From contig NZOF01000006.1 of NCBI GenBank assembly GCA_002695185.1, forward strand, positions 1 to 11,403: a DNA stretch of 11,403 nucleotides. Direction: 5' to 3'. The translations under genes were made by a program, and so were the position numbers. Under the pieces are notes generated by a model. That model was not told the origin of the DNA, did no database searches, and saw nothing but the letters and a program-made list of their open reading frames with translations. Positions 1 to 7,637 of the stretch are shown here, piece by piece; the first letter of the stretch is position 1, and every line of letters starts with the position of its first letter. Origin of the DNA: Erythrobacter sp. GTDB taxonomy: Bacteria > Pseudomonadota > Alphaproteobacteria > Sphingomonadales > Sphingomonadaceae.

Positions 1-1714
1 ATTCCTTCCTCCCTGCGATCACCTCCTTCACGTGCTCTGCAAGTTCTTCGACGCCCTCGTATTCAGGAGGCAGATAGTCGATTTCCGAGCGGAACACGCG
101 GTAGACCTCCTTCTCGTCCGTGATACCGAGCTCAAGCTTGTGGAGCGCGTCCTTCACCATCGGATCCCAGAAAATTTCGCCGTTCATCATCCGGTCGAAA
201 TGACGCTCTGACGGGAAGAACCCCATCTCCGAAATCACGGTCATCCCGTCATAGCCGGTGTGCAAGCAATGCGGACACTTGGCCCCTCTGCAATATTGGC
301 ACAGGGTCCGGATGAGGCGCTGCGCCAGGATGCCGCGGAGCATCGGACGAAGCTCCGCCTCATCAACGCCGAAACTCTTCAGCCGGCTTACCGTCTCGCG
401 TACCGTGCCGGCGTGGATAGTCGTGAAGACCAAGTGACCCGATTCAGCCGCCTGCGCCGCCGCTGAAGCTGTCTCCGTATCGCGGGTTTCGCCGATCAGG
501 ATGATCTCCGGGTCGCCTCGCATCATCGCGCGAGTGCCTGTCTTGAAGTCGAGCTGCACCGATTCCGACCGGTTGACCGCCATCTGGGTCAGGAAGTCCA
601 CCTGGTGCTCGACGGGATCCTCGATCGTATAGATCGACTGCCCGATCCGGTCTTTTTCGCGCAGCGATGCGATAAGTGTCGTCGACTTGCCCGAGTTGGT
701 TTTTCCCGCGACCAGGATAAGCCCGTGCGAATAGGAACATGCCGCACGCCAGTCGTCCGTCTTCGTGATGCCCAGATCAACCAGCCTCTTCGCCGCCTTG
801 TCCGGATCGAGCAAACGGATCACGATCTTTTCCTGCCCACCGTTCATGGGGAAAGTCGCGACACGAAGGTCGAACATTCGTCCCATGATTTCCTGGCTGT
901 AGGCACCGTCCTGAGGCCGCCGCATCTGCGACTGGTCCATGCGCGCACGGTCTTTCACCTGCGCGCGTAGCGCATTGTACTGGGTGATCGAGCCTTCATG
1001 GACGATCTTGCGGATACGGTTGATACGGATGAAAACCGTGTAGCTCGTGGCTTTGGGTTCGACGTGGATATCCGAACCTCCGCGGACACCTGCGACGTTC
1101 ACGATGAGATCCAGCACATCGCCGTCGCTAACCGAACGCGGGATATAGCGCGTTATCTCGAGGCGCCCGCCGCCGTTGCGTTCGAGAGTCTTGCGAGGCA
1201 GCCTGTCGGTCCGCTCGAGAAACTGGCTCACCTGTGCTGGCTTTACCGGAATAAAACGAAGCACCTTATCGGGAAACTCGCGCACGAAATGCGAACGCAC
1301 CCGCCGCTCATTCCCAAGACAGCCGAGATAGAGGCTGTGCGAGCTCATGCCGAACAGCACAACCTTCTCCTCGTGCAGCAATGTCACGTCATCGACAGGG
1401 ACATTGTACTGAACCGCCGAGGAGATCTGTCCGGAATCGAAATCCTCCTGTAGCGCGATCAGCGTCTTTTGCTGCATCACGTGCTGCTTCACGAGCGTTT
1501 CGCCAAGGCCGGCCGATGTCTCGGACGCTTCCCAGACCGCGGCAATGCACTGGTCCTGCGTCACGAAACCCTTTTCAATGAGCATGTGGCCGAAACGCAG
1601 TTCCGCATCCGACAGGTAAACCTGGTCAGAACCGAATTTCTCGTCCGCAGACAGACCGCGGTCCATGACCGCCGTGTCAGCCAGTTCTACCGCATTGCTC
1701 TTTGAACCGAACAT
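1..1714 (-). CDS. Type IV pilus / type II secretion assembly ATPase (PilB/GspE family; PilQ of IncI thin pili), 3' end beyond window
   Basis: Cytoplasmic hexameric motor ATPase expected to power pilin polymerisation. 571 residues are readable before the left edge, already close to full family length. Residues about 37-92 resemble the GspE/MshE N-terminal domain (FGHMLIEKGFVT...LGETLV). SDIHVEP at 214-220 is the family's N2 signature. The motor core has a Walker A GKTNSGKST (337-345), an Asp box TIEDPVEH (363-370), a Walker B region DPEIILIGETRD (401-412, Glu409 the likely catalytic residue), a His box SGHLVFTTIH (425-434), AQRLIRTLC (464-472) and a tetracysteine zinc motif C472-x2-C475-x4-C480-x2-C483. 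The start at 1714 has AAGGA eight bases upstream; an in-frame ATG at 1723 lies too close to that site. It is the last gene seen, 79 bases after a short pilin gene. Oddities: TN instead of the usual TG in Walker A, and a very short zinc-motif spacer. The family call is secure; the specific pilus role comes from the neighbours. Confidence 0.95.
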   Translation of the reverse strand, partial: MFGSKSNAVELADTAVMDRGLSADEKFGSDQVYLSDAELRFGHMLIEKGFVTQDQCIAAVWEASETSAGLGETLVKQHVMQQKTLIALQEDFDSGQISSAVQYNVPVDDVTLLHEEKVVLFGMSSHSLYLGCLGNERRVRSHFVREFPDKVLRFIPVKPAQVSQFLERTDRLPRKTLERNGGGRLEITRYIPRSVSDGDVLDLIVNVAGVRGGSDIHVEPKATSYTVFIRINRIRKIVHEGSITQYNALRAQVKDRARMDQSQMRRPQDGAYSQEIMGRMFDLRVATFPMNGGQEKIVIRLLDPDKAAKRLVDLGITKTDDWRAACSYSHGLILVAGKTNSGKSTTLIASLREKDRIGQSIYTIEDPVEHQVDFLTQMAVNRSESVQLDFKTGTRAMMRGDPEIILIGETRDTETASAAAQAAESGHLVFTTIHAGTVRETVSRLKSFGVDEAELRPMLRGILAQRLIRTLCQYCRGAKCPHCLHTGYDGMTVISEMGFFPSERHFDRMMNGEIFWDPMVKDALHKLELGITDEKEVYRVFRSEIDYLPPEYEGVEELAEHVKEVIAGRKE

Positions 1715-1762
1715 CAATCTCATCCTTTACGACCAGCAGGAGAAAGCCAGCCCGTCACCCAC

Positions 1763-1768
1763 ATTTTA
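1763..1768 (-). promoter_or_regulatory. Candidate promoter -10 box (CCTAAAAT) upstream of the ATPase
   Basis: The 79-base gap between the fifth short pilin and the ATPase contains CATCCTAAAATG on the minus strand; TAAAAT matches 5 of 6 bases of a sigma70 -10. No good -35 stands 17 bases upstream (TTCGCG), so promoter function is weakly supported. The same CATCCTAAAA string recurs in the gap at 7093-7102, and both copies are preceded by GCGC-rich sequence, which suggests a shared element. Confidence 0.25.
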
Positions 1769-1793
1769 GGATGGGATGCGCGAAACGCGAAAT

Positions 1794-2264
1794 TTAATGG
1801 ATGCAGCAGGGCTCGCGGTCAGGCAATGACCCTCCGGGGTAATCGCTGCCATCGCAGCGATACACCGTATCGCGATTTGAAAGGCCGATCTGTGCGCGCG
1901 CCGAACGACAGATTTTCATGCTCTCTTCATCGGACGCCGATCCGACGACCGAGTAGATCATCCCGGCGCTATAATCGATCTTCCAGCCCGACTGACCTGC
2001 GCCATTGGGTATTTCGCTGAGATAATCTTCTGCAAGAAGCTCATCGAGCGCGTCCTCACTGGAACTGCCGCCGCCAGGCAGGCGCCTTTCACGCTGCACA
2101 AACGCATCGAATGCGCTGGCAATCTGGCTACCTTCGACGATGATCTTGCTTGCCTCGCCGTTGCGGCGCGTATCTGTAAAGGCTGTCCCGCCATAGAAGG
2201 TGACCATCACGGCCGCACCACTTGCCAACAAGACGCCAAGCGTCACCAGGATGAGATTGGTCAC
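1794..2264 (-). CDS. Short type IV pilin-like protein no. 5 (156 aa, divergent)
   Basis: Probable minor pilin of the same family as the four short pilins at the right of the cluster. Residues 3-23 form the hydrophobic helix (LILVTLGVLLASGAAVMVTF), followed by YGGTAF at 24-29, which all five short pilins share. The globular part is more divergent; the ICRSARAQIGL segment (Cys119) lines up with the EVCLK region of the others, and YRCDG (Cys137) with their second cysteine. Unlike the others it ends with a further Cys-Cys pair (153-154), giving four cysteines. The start is GTG at 2264 with AGGAAGA eight bases upstream. The stop codon of the preceding gene (TAG at 2277) is in the same frame with no start codon between, so no longer N-terminus is possible. 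It sits between the last large beta-helix protein and the ATPase, in the place of a priming or minor subunit. That role is inference. Confidence 0.8.
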   Translation of the reverse strand: MTNLILVTLGVLLASGAAVMVTFYGGTAFTDTRRNGEASKIIVEGSQIASAFDAFVQRERRLPGGGSSSEDALDELLAEDYLSEIPNGAGQSGWKIDYSAGMIYSVVGSASDEESMKICRSARAQIGLSNRDTVYRCDGSDYPGGSLPDREPCCIH

Positions 2265-2276
2265 TGGACGATCTTC

Positions 2277-3764
2277 CTAAACGCAGTCGATGTAAGTGAA
2301 GACATGCTGGCGGGCTACATTGCGCTCTTGTCGCGCGGCCTCATACGCATTGCGCAGAGCGGGACTGTCATCCACGCTCGGAACGGCATAGCTGGCCTCC
2401 TCGGGTACCTGTAGCTTTGACTGGGAAACCCATTTCATAATGGCATTTCCATCAGCCGAATAATGACATGTTCCTCCCGAGGACCCTCGGGCATCCACAT
2501 ACGGATCGCTCACCATCGTCGCTGACCCGATGACGTAAAAAGGAGCGACCTGCGAGCGAACGAGCGGCAGTGATCCGTCGCTGCCAACCATCATGTTCTT
2601 GAAAGACAAATCGCCGCCCTCGATCATGAAGATGCCATTCGGAGATGCATTGATCGGGACTATGTTGATGCCCTCAAAGCGCGCCTTTCCATCAACCTTG
2701 AACGCGTATCTTCCGCCGTTCTCGAAAGCGAGCAGACCTGCTTGTCCGTGGATCTGGCCGCCCTTCTGCACCCAGATTGCCGCCTGTGCATTCGAATAGA
2801 GCACGATCTGATCCGTCAGGAACATCTCGTCGCCTGAATTGACGACGATCTGGGGACCGGCAAACGCGATATTTCGAAGCGAGAGCTTTGCAGGTGCATG
2901 AAAGGGCGTTCCGGCTGGGGCGTTCATAGTCGCCCCGCCGCTTCCTTCGCCAACGATTGCAAGGTTACCGCTCGAATTAGCCGCAGCAGCCGTGAATTGC
3001 GACCACGCTGAGCCACCGACCGTCACATAGTCGGCCACGCTGATCGTCAACTGGTCAGGTTGATAGACCGCAAAGTGCAAGAGTGCCGAGTTGATGGAAG
3101 CACGGTCATCCGGCGCAGTGCCTCCGCCACGACCATCAGCGGATACATAAATTGTGCTCATATCGGACTGGCTCCTGGCCAATCCTCTCGTGTTCGAGAC
3201 CACCCGCACAATTCCATTCGTGACAATGACCCGTCCGTCTCTCACTTGGATATTGCTACAGGACGGCGGCAAGCTTCGCCCTCGTTCAGGAGCAATCAGA
3301 ATACCAATCGGATCGAATTGCGATCGAACGTCGCTCCCAATTGCGGCGCTCCAATCAGATTGCACCACCAGCTTACCGTACACTCGTTCTGTACCAGACG
3401 TGCTCGGCTGCTGCAGCGTCCTTTCTACCGTTCCGCTAAGCTGCGCTACCTGAGCATCGCTCAGCTTCCCCACAGGACAATAGAGAAAGGGAACACCATC
3501 GACGCGCGAATTGAACGGCCCTGAACCTACGGGCATTGTTGCGTAACCTACCGAGGCGTCATAGGTCTCTACAGGCGGGGAAAGAACGTCAGTTCCCGGG
3601 ATGACTTTCGCCATCTTCGCTATTGCTGCTGCCGCCAGATCGAGACGCTCTGTCGTCGAGGCAACCTCCGATGATATTGTCTGTGTCGAGAAATTGAGGA
3701 TCAGGGCGTATCCAGCCCCCGCCGCCATGGCGAGGCCGATTACCGTGAGAAGGATCTGCATCAT
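2277..3764 (-). CDS. Large pilin-like protein with predicted beta-helix, paralogue A (495 aa; PilV-like tip adhesin candidate)
   Basis: Third-transcribed of three large paralogues. Residues 3-24 are a hydrophobic pilin-type helix (QILLTVIGLAMAAGAGYALI). An N-terminal module follows with IPGTD (55-59), VPFLYCPVGKLS (91-102, Cys96) and PPSCS (166-170, Cys169), then GIVRVVS. About residues 265-400 are short alternating hydrophobic strands and G/N turns, as in right-handed parallel beta-helices. A C-terminal module holds Cys433 and ends in YIDCV (Cys494). The four cysteines align with those of the other two paralogues. Start at 3764 is favoured because MMQI then matches MSQI and MLQI in the paralogues; GGAAGGGA lies just upstream and an in-frame TGA is two codons upstream. 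By analogy with PilV of IncI plasmids it may sit at the pilus tip and bind a surface. The sequence shows the paralogy and architecture; the adhesin role is inferred. Confidence 0.8.
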   Translation of the reverse strand: MMQILLTVIGLAMAAGAGYALILNFSTQTISSEVASTTERLDLAAAAIAKMAKVIPGTDVLSPPVETYDASVGYATMPVGSGPFNSRVDGVPFLYCPVGKLSDAQVAQLSGTVERTLQQPSTSGTERVYGKLVVQSDWSAAIGSDVRSQFDPIGILIAPERGRSLPPSCSNIQVRDGRVIVTNGIVRVVSNTRGLARSQSDMSTIYVSADGRGGGTAPDDRASINSALLHFAVYQPDQLTISVADYVTVGGSAWSQFTAAAANSSGNLAIVGEGSGGATMNAPAGTPFHAPAKLSLRNIAFAGPQIVVNSGDEMFLTDQIVLYSNAQAAIWVQKGGQIHGQAGLLAFENGGRYAFKVDGKARFEGINIVPINASPNGIFMIEGGDLSFKNMMVGSDGSLPLVRSQVAPFYVIGSATMVSDPYVDARGSSGGTCHYSADGNAIMKWVSQSKLQVPEEASYAVPSVDDSPALRNAYEAARQERNVARQHVFTYIDCV

Positions 3765-3779
3765 AGCTCAGTCCCTTCC

Positions 3780-5258
3780 TTACACGCAGCTCATCTGAGA
3801 CATGTTCTGCCGCCGCGCACGAATCCGCTTCGCGCGTTCGATCTGCCAAGCTTCTACCGCCGCCTGGTCCCCCATATTGGTCGGGGGAGCGTAATTCGAT
3901 TCCGGCGGAACCCTTGAGTTCGTCTGGTTCGAAAACGCGAAGGTCAAATCGCCGTTGCGCGACTGCCAGCACCCGACGCCGGGCTTCGCGCCTACACTAG
4001 AGGCTGCATCCGATGCCACCTGACCAAAATCATCTACCAGGATTGGCATAATCGAAGCTGCTTCGCCTTTTCGATTGATCTGCGAATTCCTGAATTTCAC
4101 AAACCCGCCCTTGATCTGGAAGTGCGCCCTGAAACCCGCTTCTCCTGCATAAAACTCGCTGCTTTGAGCGTCCATTTCGCCTTCGACACGAATCCCGACA
4201 AGCGAGCTCAAGAAGCCTACCGAAGCGTTCGAAACATTGAGGCGTCCGCCGGCGTACACCCGGATGGTATCGCCCGAATTATACGGGCTCACATTCACAA
4301 AGCCCGACAGATTGGCCTCGTCTCCAGCTTCGACGCCAATTGCCGGACCGTAGAGCGTCATGTTCTCGATCGTCAGCTTGCCAGGCGTAGCCCAGAAACC
4401 CGAGTTGATCCCACGCAGCGCCGCGTTCGGCGAGAATCCCCGGAAAGTGACGGAACCGCCTGAATTTGCCGTCGCCTGAATGAAACGCTGCCATGCGGCA
4501 TCAGAGGCATGCGAATAGTCCCCAAAATTGAGCGTGAAGCTATCCGGCTTGAATTTGACGTAATGGTCTAGTGCCTTGTCGACGTGCATCGCCTCAGCAT
4601 AGCTATTGCCATCACCGGTTCCCTGATCGGAAACCCAAAACTCGACATCCCGCCCGTAATGCACTGAATCTGCCGTGGCGCTTCCCACCGGCTCCGAGAC
4701 AACCCTGACGATACCGCCAGCCACGAAAGGAGCGCCTTCGACCAAGCGGACGTCGCCGCAATTGGGCGGCCTATCGGCCTTCACTGAAGCTGCTACCAAT
4801 ATCGCCAAAGGCCGCAGCTGGCTCTCTACCGCCCCATCGAGGGCGAGGTTGGTATTCACGACCATGCCGTTGTATGAGGACGCATTATAGGCGCCACCAG
4901 GCGTTTCGATCTGCTGGGAGCTGAGCGCGCCAAGCCCGACGGCTTCACCAGAGCTCAGCCTACCGATCGGACAATAAAGATATGGAATGTCGCCGTATGT
5001 CTGGTTCGCCATTCCGACGCTATCAGGCAACTCTGCCCATCCAGATACCGTGCCGATCTTCGCGGCCGGAGCGGCGAAATGTTCCGTCCCGGGAATCCTT
5101 TTGATCGAGCCTTCCAGCGCGCTTGCGATTTCGTCGAGACGAATGCGATCCTCGCTCAATTGCATGAGCTTGGACTGCCCTTGGACATTCGCCATGACCA
5201 ACACACCAGCGCCGCTTGCTAGCACGATCGCGATAAGGGCCAGGATAATCTGCGACAT
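3780..5258 (-). CDS. Large pilin-like protein with predicted beta-helix, paralogue B (492 aa; PilV-like tip adhesin candidate)
   Basis: Residues 4-23 form the hydrophobic helix (IILALIAIVLASGAGVLVMA). Landmarks match its two paralogues: IPGTE (55-59), IPYLYCPIGRLS (91-102, Cys96), PPNCG (Cys167), GGIVRVVSEP, FWVSDQGTGDG, then Gly/Asn-rich strand repeats typical of a beta-helix in roughly residues 260-400, and a C-terminal module from Cys430 to SCV (Cys491). That module contains a basic stretch (RAKRIRARRQ). Cys96 and Cys430/491 could form disulfides in the periplasm. The start ATG at 5258 has an in-frame TAA three codons upstream, the stop of the 75-residue gene, so the protein cannot carry a leader peptide. 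AAGGG about ten bases upstream is the likely ribosome binding site. The gap to the next gene is 15 bases and that gene's ribosome site overlaps this stop, so the two are probably co-translated. Confidence 0.8.
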   Translation of the reverse strand: MSQIILALIAIVLASGAGVLVMANVQGQSKLMQLSEDRIRLDEIASALEGSIKRIPGTEHFAAPAAKIGTVSGWAELPDSVGMANQTYGDIPYLYCPIGRLSSGEAVGLGALSSQQIETPGGAYNASSYNGMVVNTNLALDGAVESQLRPLAILVAASVKADRPPNCGDVRLVEGAPFVAGGIVRVVSEPVGSATADSVHYGRDVEFWVSDQGTGDGNSYAEAMHVDKALDHYVKFKPDSFTLNFGDYSHASDAAWQRFIQATANSGGSVTFRGFSPNAALRGINSGFWATPGKLTIENMTLYGPAIGVEAGDEANLSGFVNVSPYNSGDTIRVYAGGRLNVSNASVGFLSSLVGIRVEGEMDAQSSEFYAGEAGFRAHFQIKGGFVKFRNSQINRKGEAASIMPILVDDFGQVASDAASSVGAKPGVGCWQSRNGDLTFAFSNQTNSRVPPESNYAPPTNMGDQAAVEAWQIERAKRIRARRQNMSQMSCV

Positions 5259-5264
5259 GGCCGG

Positions 5265-5492
5265 TTAGCCCTTCTTCGCCTTGCGGCTCAACGCCCACCG
5301 AAGGATGAACCGATTGATCATTCCGCCAAGATCGATAGCGAATGTGAACAGCGAAAGCGCACCAAACCCAAGAAGCGCAGGCGACCGAAGACCAATGCCG
5401 ACGATGATCAGGCACCAGCCTGCCGCCAGATCGACATATCGCCCGAACCCGCCAGCCCAAGATAGTCCTGCGCGCAAAATCAGATGCTGCAT
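5265..5492 (-). CDS. Small membrane protein, two predicted transmembrane segments (75 aa), unknown function
   Basis: I do not recognise this protein. Two hydrophobic segments (about residues 22-36 and 39-57, GWCLIIVGIG and LLGFGALSLFTFAI) are joined by a short turn. A basic N-terminal stretch and a basic tail (RWALSRKAKKG) suggest both ends face the cytoplasm. AAGGAACAAGG lies directly upstream of the ATG at 5492. It ends six bases before the next beta-helix gene begins and follows a 52-base gap holding a promoter-like sequence, so it may head a transcript with the two following adhesin-like genes. Its place between paralogous pilin-like genes suggests an accessory role in their membrane insertion or assembly, but nothing in the sequence proves this. 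Confidence 0.65.
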   Translation of the reverse strand: MQHLILRAGLSWAGGFGRYVDLAAGWCLIIVGIGLRSPALLGFGALSLFTFAIDLGGMINRFILRWALSRKAKKG

Positions 5493-5513
5493 GGCCTTGT
5501 TCCTTTCGGGGCA

Positions 5514-5542
5514 TTTATAGGATGGTCAGGCAGGACGCCCAA
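5514..5542 (-). promoter_or_regulatory. Candidate sigma70-type promoter (TTGGGC-N17-TATAAA)
   Basis: In the 52-base gap after paralogue C, the minus strand carries TTGGGC (5542-5537) and TATAAA (5519-5514) exactly 17 bases apart. The -10 box sits in CATCCTATAAATG, which resembles the CATCCTAAAA boxes found at 7093 and 1763. Transcription would begin about 20 bases before the start codon of the 75-residue membrane protein. It is the best-spaced promoter candidate in the cluster, but short matches of this kind arise by chance. Confidence 0.4.
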
Positions 5543-5544
5543 AA

Positions 5545-7056
5545 TCACGCGATGCATTGGGCACTCGAGACATTCTTATCGCGCGCCAGCCAAAGCCGCT
5601 GCCGCCATGTCTCGTAATAATCAATTTCGGCCTGCGTTGCGCCTTCAGGAGGCGGCTGATCAGTGTCGGCCCACGCACGAACAGTCGAGAGACCCGTTCC
5701 CGTCCCAATCAATATCTTGGGAGCCAGCGTTCCGAATTGCGACTGGCTATACCAGCAATTCCGGCCTGGTGCCTGATAGGCCCGGCTATTGGCGTCAGTA
5801 TAGAAAAAGCCAGCTCCGTTCATCTGTATTGCTGAGATGGTTGGCCTGTTCGCGAGGGCGGCGCCTCCAAGCACACTATTTTCCATCATCACCGAAGCCT
5901 CGCCGGTTGCGTAGATTACGTTTTGGGTATTGTTTGCCGCTGGAATAATCGTCGAGTTGAACATCACCAGCTCACCCGACAATCTCAGCACACCCCTCGA
6001 TGAATCTTCCATATTCCCAATCAAGGTGGCGTCCCGCATCACCATCTTGCCGCCTGCAAGGACCCATGCCCCGTAATTCCCGGTATTTATCTGGACCGTG
6101 CCGAGTAATGTGATCATCTCGCCATCCTCAGTCCGCGGCTGAATGTTCGTCAGCGTCAGGTTCGCCAGAACCATCCGCTTTGACGAATAGAGATGTTGCA
6201 AAACATCCAGGCTTATTCCCGCGCCCCCTGTTGCACCGCGCAGCGTCACCGTCGCGCCGGAATGCGCCAAGCTCGTGCTCCAGCTTTCAAAAAGCGCGGC
6301 ATCAGGCTGCACAACCCCGCTGATAATGAGTTCGAAGCGGTCCGGATTGTGAAGAAGGTAATGCCGCAGCACCGCATTGATATTGCCTGGGCTATCTATC
6401 GAGCGGCCTGTTCCCGTCGCGCCGGGCGCCACCCAGAACGTCGTCAGGCCAGAAGCGCCACTTGATCCTTGCTGAGACGGGTGGGCTGGATCCACTGGCG
6501 AATAGATCGCCCGCGCCATGCCGCCGTCGATCGCCGCCTGACCATTGACCTGTCTTACCCGGCTGCAGCTCGCCGGACCATCCTGCCTACGCCCAGCAGC
6601 AACAATGAAAGCCAGGGGTCGTGGACCTTGGCTCCAGGAATTGTCCATCGCCAGGTTCGACGCCAGAACCGCGTCTCCATACGAGTAGACGCTATATGAC
6701 CCGCTATCGCCCATCGACACTGTACGGGTAGCTACTGGCAGGCTGCCAATCGCCGCCGCGGAAACCGCTCCAATCGGGCAATAGAGAAAAGGAACGCCGG
6801 AGACCGTCTGATTGATCGTGCCTATACCGGCAGGCAACACAGCGATGTCACCAGAGACGAAATTCGCAGGCGAGGGCGCATCCGTTCCAGGAATGGTCCG
6901 GAGCGATGCCTCTAGCGCTTCAGCCGCCATGTCGAGACGGCGATTGTTTTCAGTCCAGTCTCGGTCGATTTCCTGGGCAGCGGTCCGCTCGAGCATAGAA
7001 AAGCTGAGGACAGCGGCGAGCGATATCCCGACAATGGCCAGAAAGATCTGAAGCAC
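5545..7056 (-). CDS. Large pilin-like protein with predicted beta-helix, paralogue C (503 aa; PilV-like tip adhesin candidate)
   Basis: First-transcribed and longest of the three large paralogues. Residues 3-21 are hydrophobic (QIFLAIVGISLAAVLSFSM). It has IPGTD (55-59), VPFLYCPIGAVS (88-99, Cys93), PASCS (Cys164) and FWVAPGATGTG. A long stretch of short beta strands follows (VTLRGATGG, MVLANLTLTNI, GGKMVMRDATL, GELVMFNSTI), a clear beta-helix pattern. The C-terminal module begins at NCWYSQSQ (Cys434) and ends AQCIA (Cys501). The start is GTG at 7056, with GGGGAG nine bases upstream and an in-frame TAG two codons upstream, so translation cannot begin earlier. It is separated from the fourth short pilin by a 113-base gap with an inverted repeat and a promoter-like element, and so may be regulated apart from the pilins. 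Adhesin or tip role is inferred from architecture and from the PilV analogy. Confidence 0.8.
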   Translation of the reverse strand: MLQIFLAIVGISLAAVLSFSMLERTAAQEIDRDWTENNRRLDMAAEALEASLRTIPGTDAPSPANFVSGDIAVLPAGIGTINQTVSGVPFLYCPIGAVSAAAIGSLPVATRTVSMGDSGSYSVYSYGDAVLASNLAMDNSWSQGPRPLAFIVAAGRRQDGPASCSRVRQVNGQAAIDGGMARAIYSPVDPAHPSQQGSSGASGLTTFWVAPGATGTGRSIDSPGNINAVLRHYLLHNPDRFELIISGVVQPDAALFESWSTSLAHSGATVTLRGATGGAGISLDVLQHLYSSKRMVLANLTLTNIQPRTEDGEMITLLGTVQINTGNYGAWVLAGGKMVMRDATLIGNMEDSSRGVLRLSGELVMFNSTIIPAANNTQNVIYATGEASVMMENSVLGGAALANRPTISAIQMNGAGFFYTDANSRAYQAPGRNCWYSQSQFGTLAPKILIGTGTGLSTVRAWADTDQPPPEGATQAEIDYYETWRQRLWLARDKNVSSAQCIA

Positions 7057-7092
7057 TGGCTAACTCCCCTATTTTCGAAGACCGGCGGGTAT

Positions 7093-7121
7093 GTTTTAGG
7101 ATGCGCGCCCGTTTTTAACAA
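7093..7121 (-). promoter_or_regulatory. Candidate promoter (TTGTTA-N17-TAAAAC) upstream of paralogue C
   Basis: The minus strand of the 113-base gap has TTGTTA (7121-7116) and TAAAAC (7098-7093) separated by 17 bases; each matches four of six consensus bases. The -10 lies in GCATCCTAAAACA, a string shared with the gap upstream of the ATPase. Transcription would start about 35 bases before the GTG of paralogue C. Confidence 0.35.
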
Positions 7122-7142
7122 CGCGCACGGCAATCATCCTAA
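7096..7142. repeat. Inverted repeat TTAGGATG / CATCCTAA in the 113-base gap
   Basis: TTAGGATG at 7096-7103 is exactly complementary to CATCCTAA at 7135-7142, with a 31-base spacer that contains GC-rich CGCGC segments and the candidate -35 hexamer. The left arm overlaps the candidate -10. The element could be a regulator binding site or form a stem in RNA. The eight-base arms are perfect, but a spacer of this length weakens a simple hairpin reading. Confidence 0.4.
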
Positions 7143-7169
7143 GACCGGCACACAACCGAATTCTGCGGA

Positions 7170-7598
7170 TCAAAACGCAGCGTAAAAGACGCGATCGGTC
7201 GAGTTGCAGCCCATCTGGCCTGGCCGGCTGCCAGCTGTCACGACGTCACCGTTCTGTCCGAGTTCGGAATTGATCTCGTAGCAAATACGGTGATCTATCC
7301 CTGCAACCTCGTATCTCTCGTCGACAATCGCATGCGACGTGCCGATCCCCGTGATTGTAGGCTCCGTCGGAAGGTAGATACCCCTGAGCGTCACGTCGCG
7401 AAGATTCGCGGGGAAATAGCCCCGCTGCGTCATATGCATATTGGCGGCCGCCGACACTGATGAGCCATTCGAGATAAGGCTCGCTGCCGAGGACTGGTCA
7501 TAAGACCGGTCGAAAGCGCTTCCGCCGTATGAAAACGCCATGAAGGCGGCTCCCGCAGCAAGCAGGAATCCCAGGACGGTTAGCATAATCGTTGTCAT
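7170..7598 (-). CDS. Short type IV pilin-like protein no. 4 (142 aa)
   Basis: Short pilin-like subunit. Residues 4-23 are the hydrophobic helix (IMLTVLGFLLAAGAAFMAFS) and 24-29 read YGGSAF. The middle has the family's pattern of a helix (SNGSSVSAAANMHMTQRG) followed by a G/P-containing segment (YLPTEP). A cysteine pair (Cys106 in HRICYEI, Cys131 in QMGCNS) matches the C-terminal loop of the other short pilins. The start ATG at 7598 is in the same frame as the stop of the preceding pilin (TAA at 7638); none of the 13 codons between is ATG, GTG or TTG, so there is no room for a leader. It is the most divergent of the four right-hand pilins in the helix (MLTVLGFLLAAG rather than ILSILGILLAAA) and is probably a minor subunit. 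Confidence 0.8.
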   Translation of the reverse strand: MTTIMLTVLGFLLAAGAAFMAFSYGGSAFDRSYDQSSAASLISNGSSVSAAANMHMTQRGYFPANLRDVTLRGIYLPTEPTITGIGTSHAIVDERYEVAGIDHRICYEINSELGQNGDVVTAGSRPGQMGCNSTDRVFYAAF

Positions 7599-7637
7599 GT
7601 AATGCTCTGCTTTCCTCGAGCTTAAAGGATCAGCTTC

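Noticed and set aside
605..1453. Plus-strand open frames of 121 and 151 codons
   Set aside because: Both are antisense to the ATPase, whose motifs are read unambiguously on the minus strand.
5023..5514. Minus-strand open frame of 163 codons
   Set aside because: Overlaps the 75-residue gene and the start of paralogue B in another frame; Arg/Gly/Trp-rich and without family features, while the overlapped genes have ribosome sites and conserved motifs.
2277..7056. Shufflon-type recombination sites in the PilV-like genes
   Set aside because: No repeated inverted 19-base sites or partial C-terminal cassettes seen; each gene is complete.
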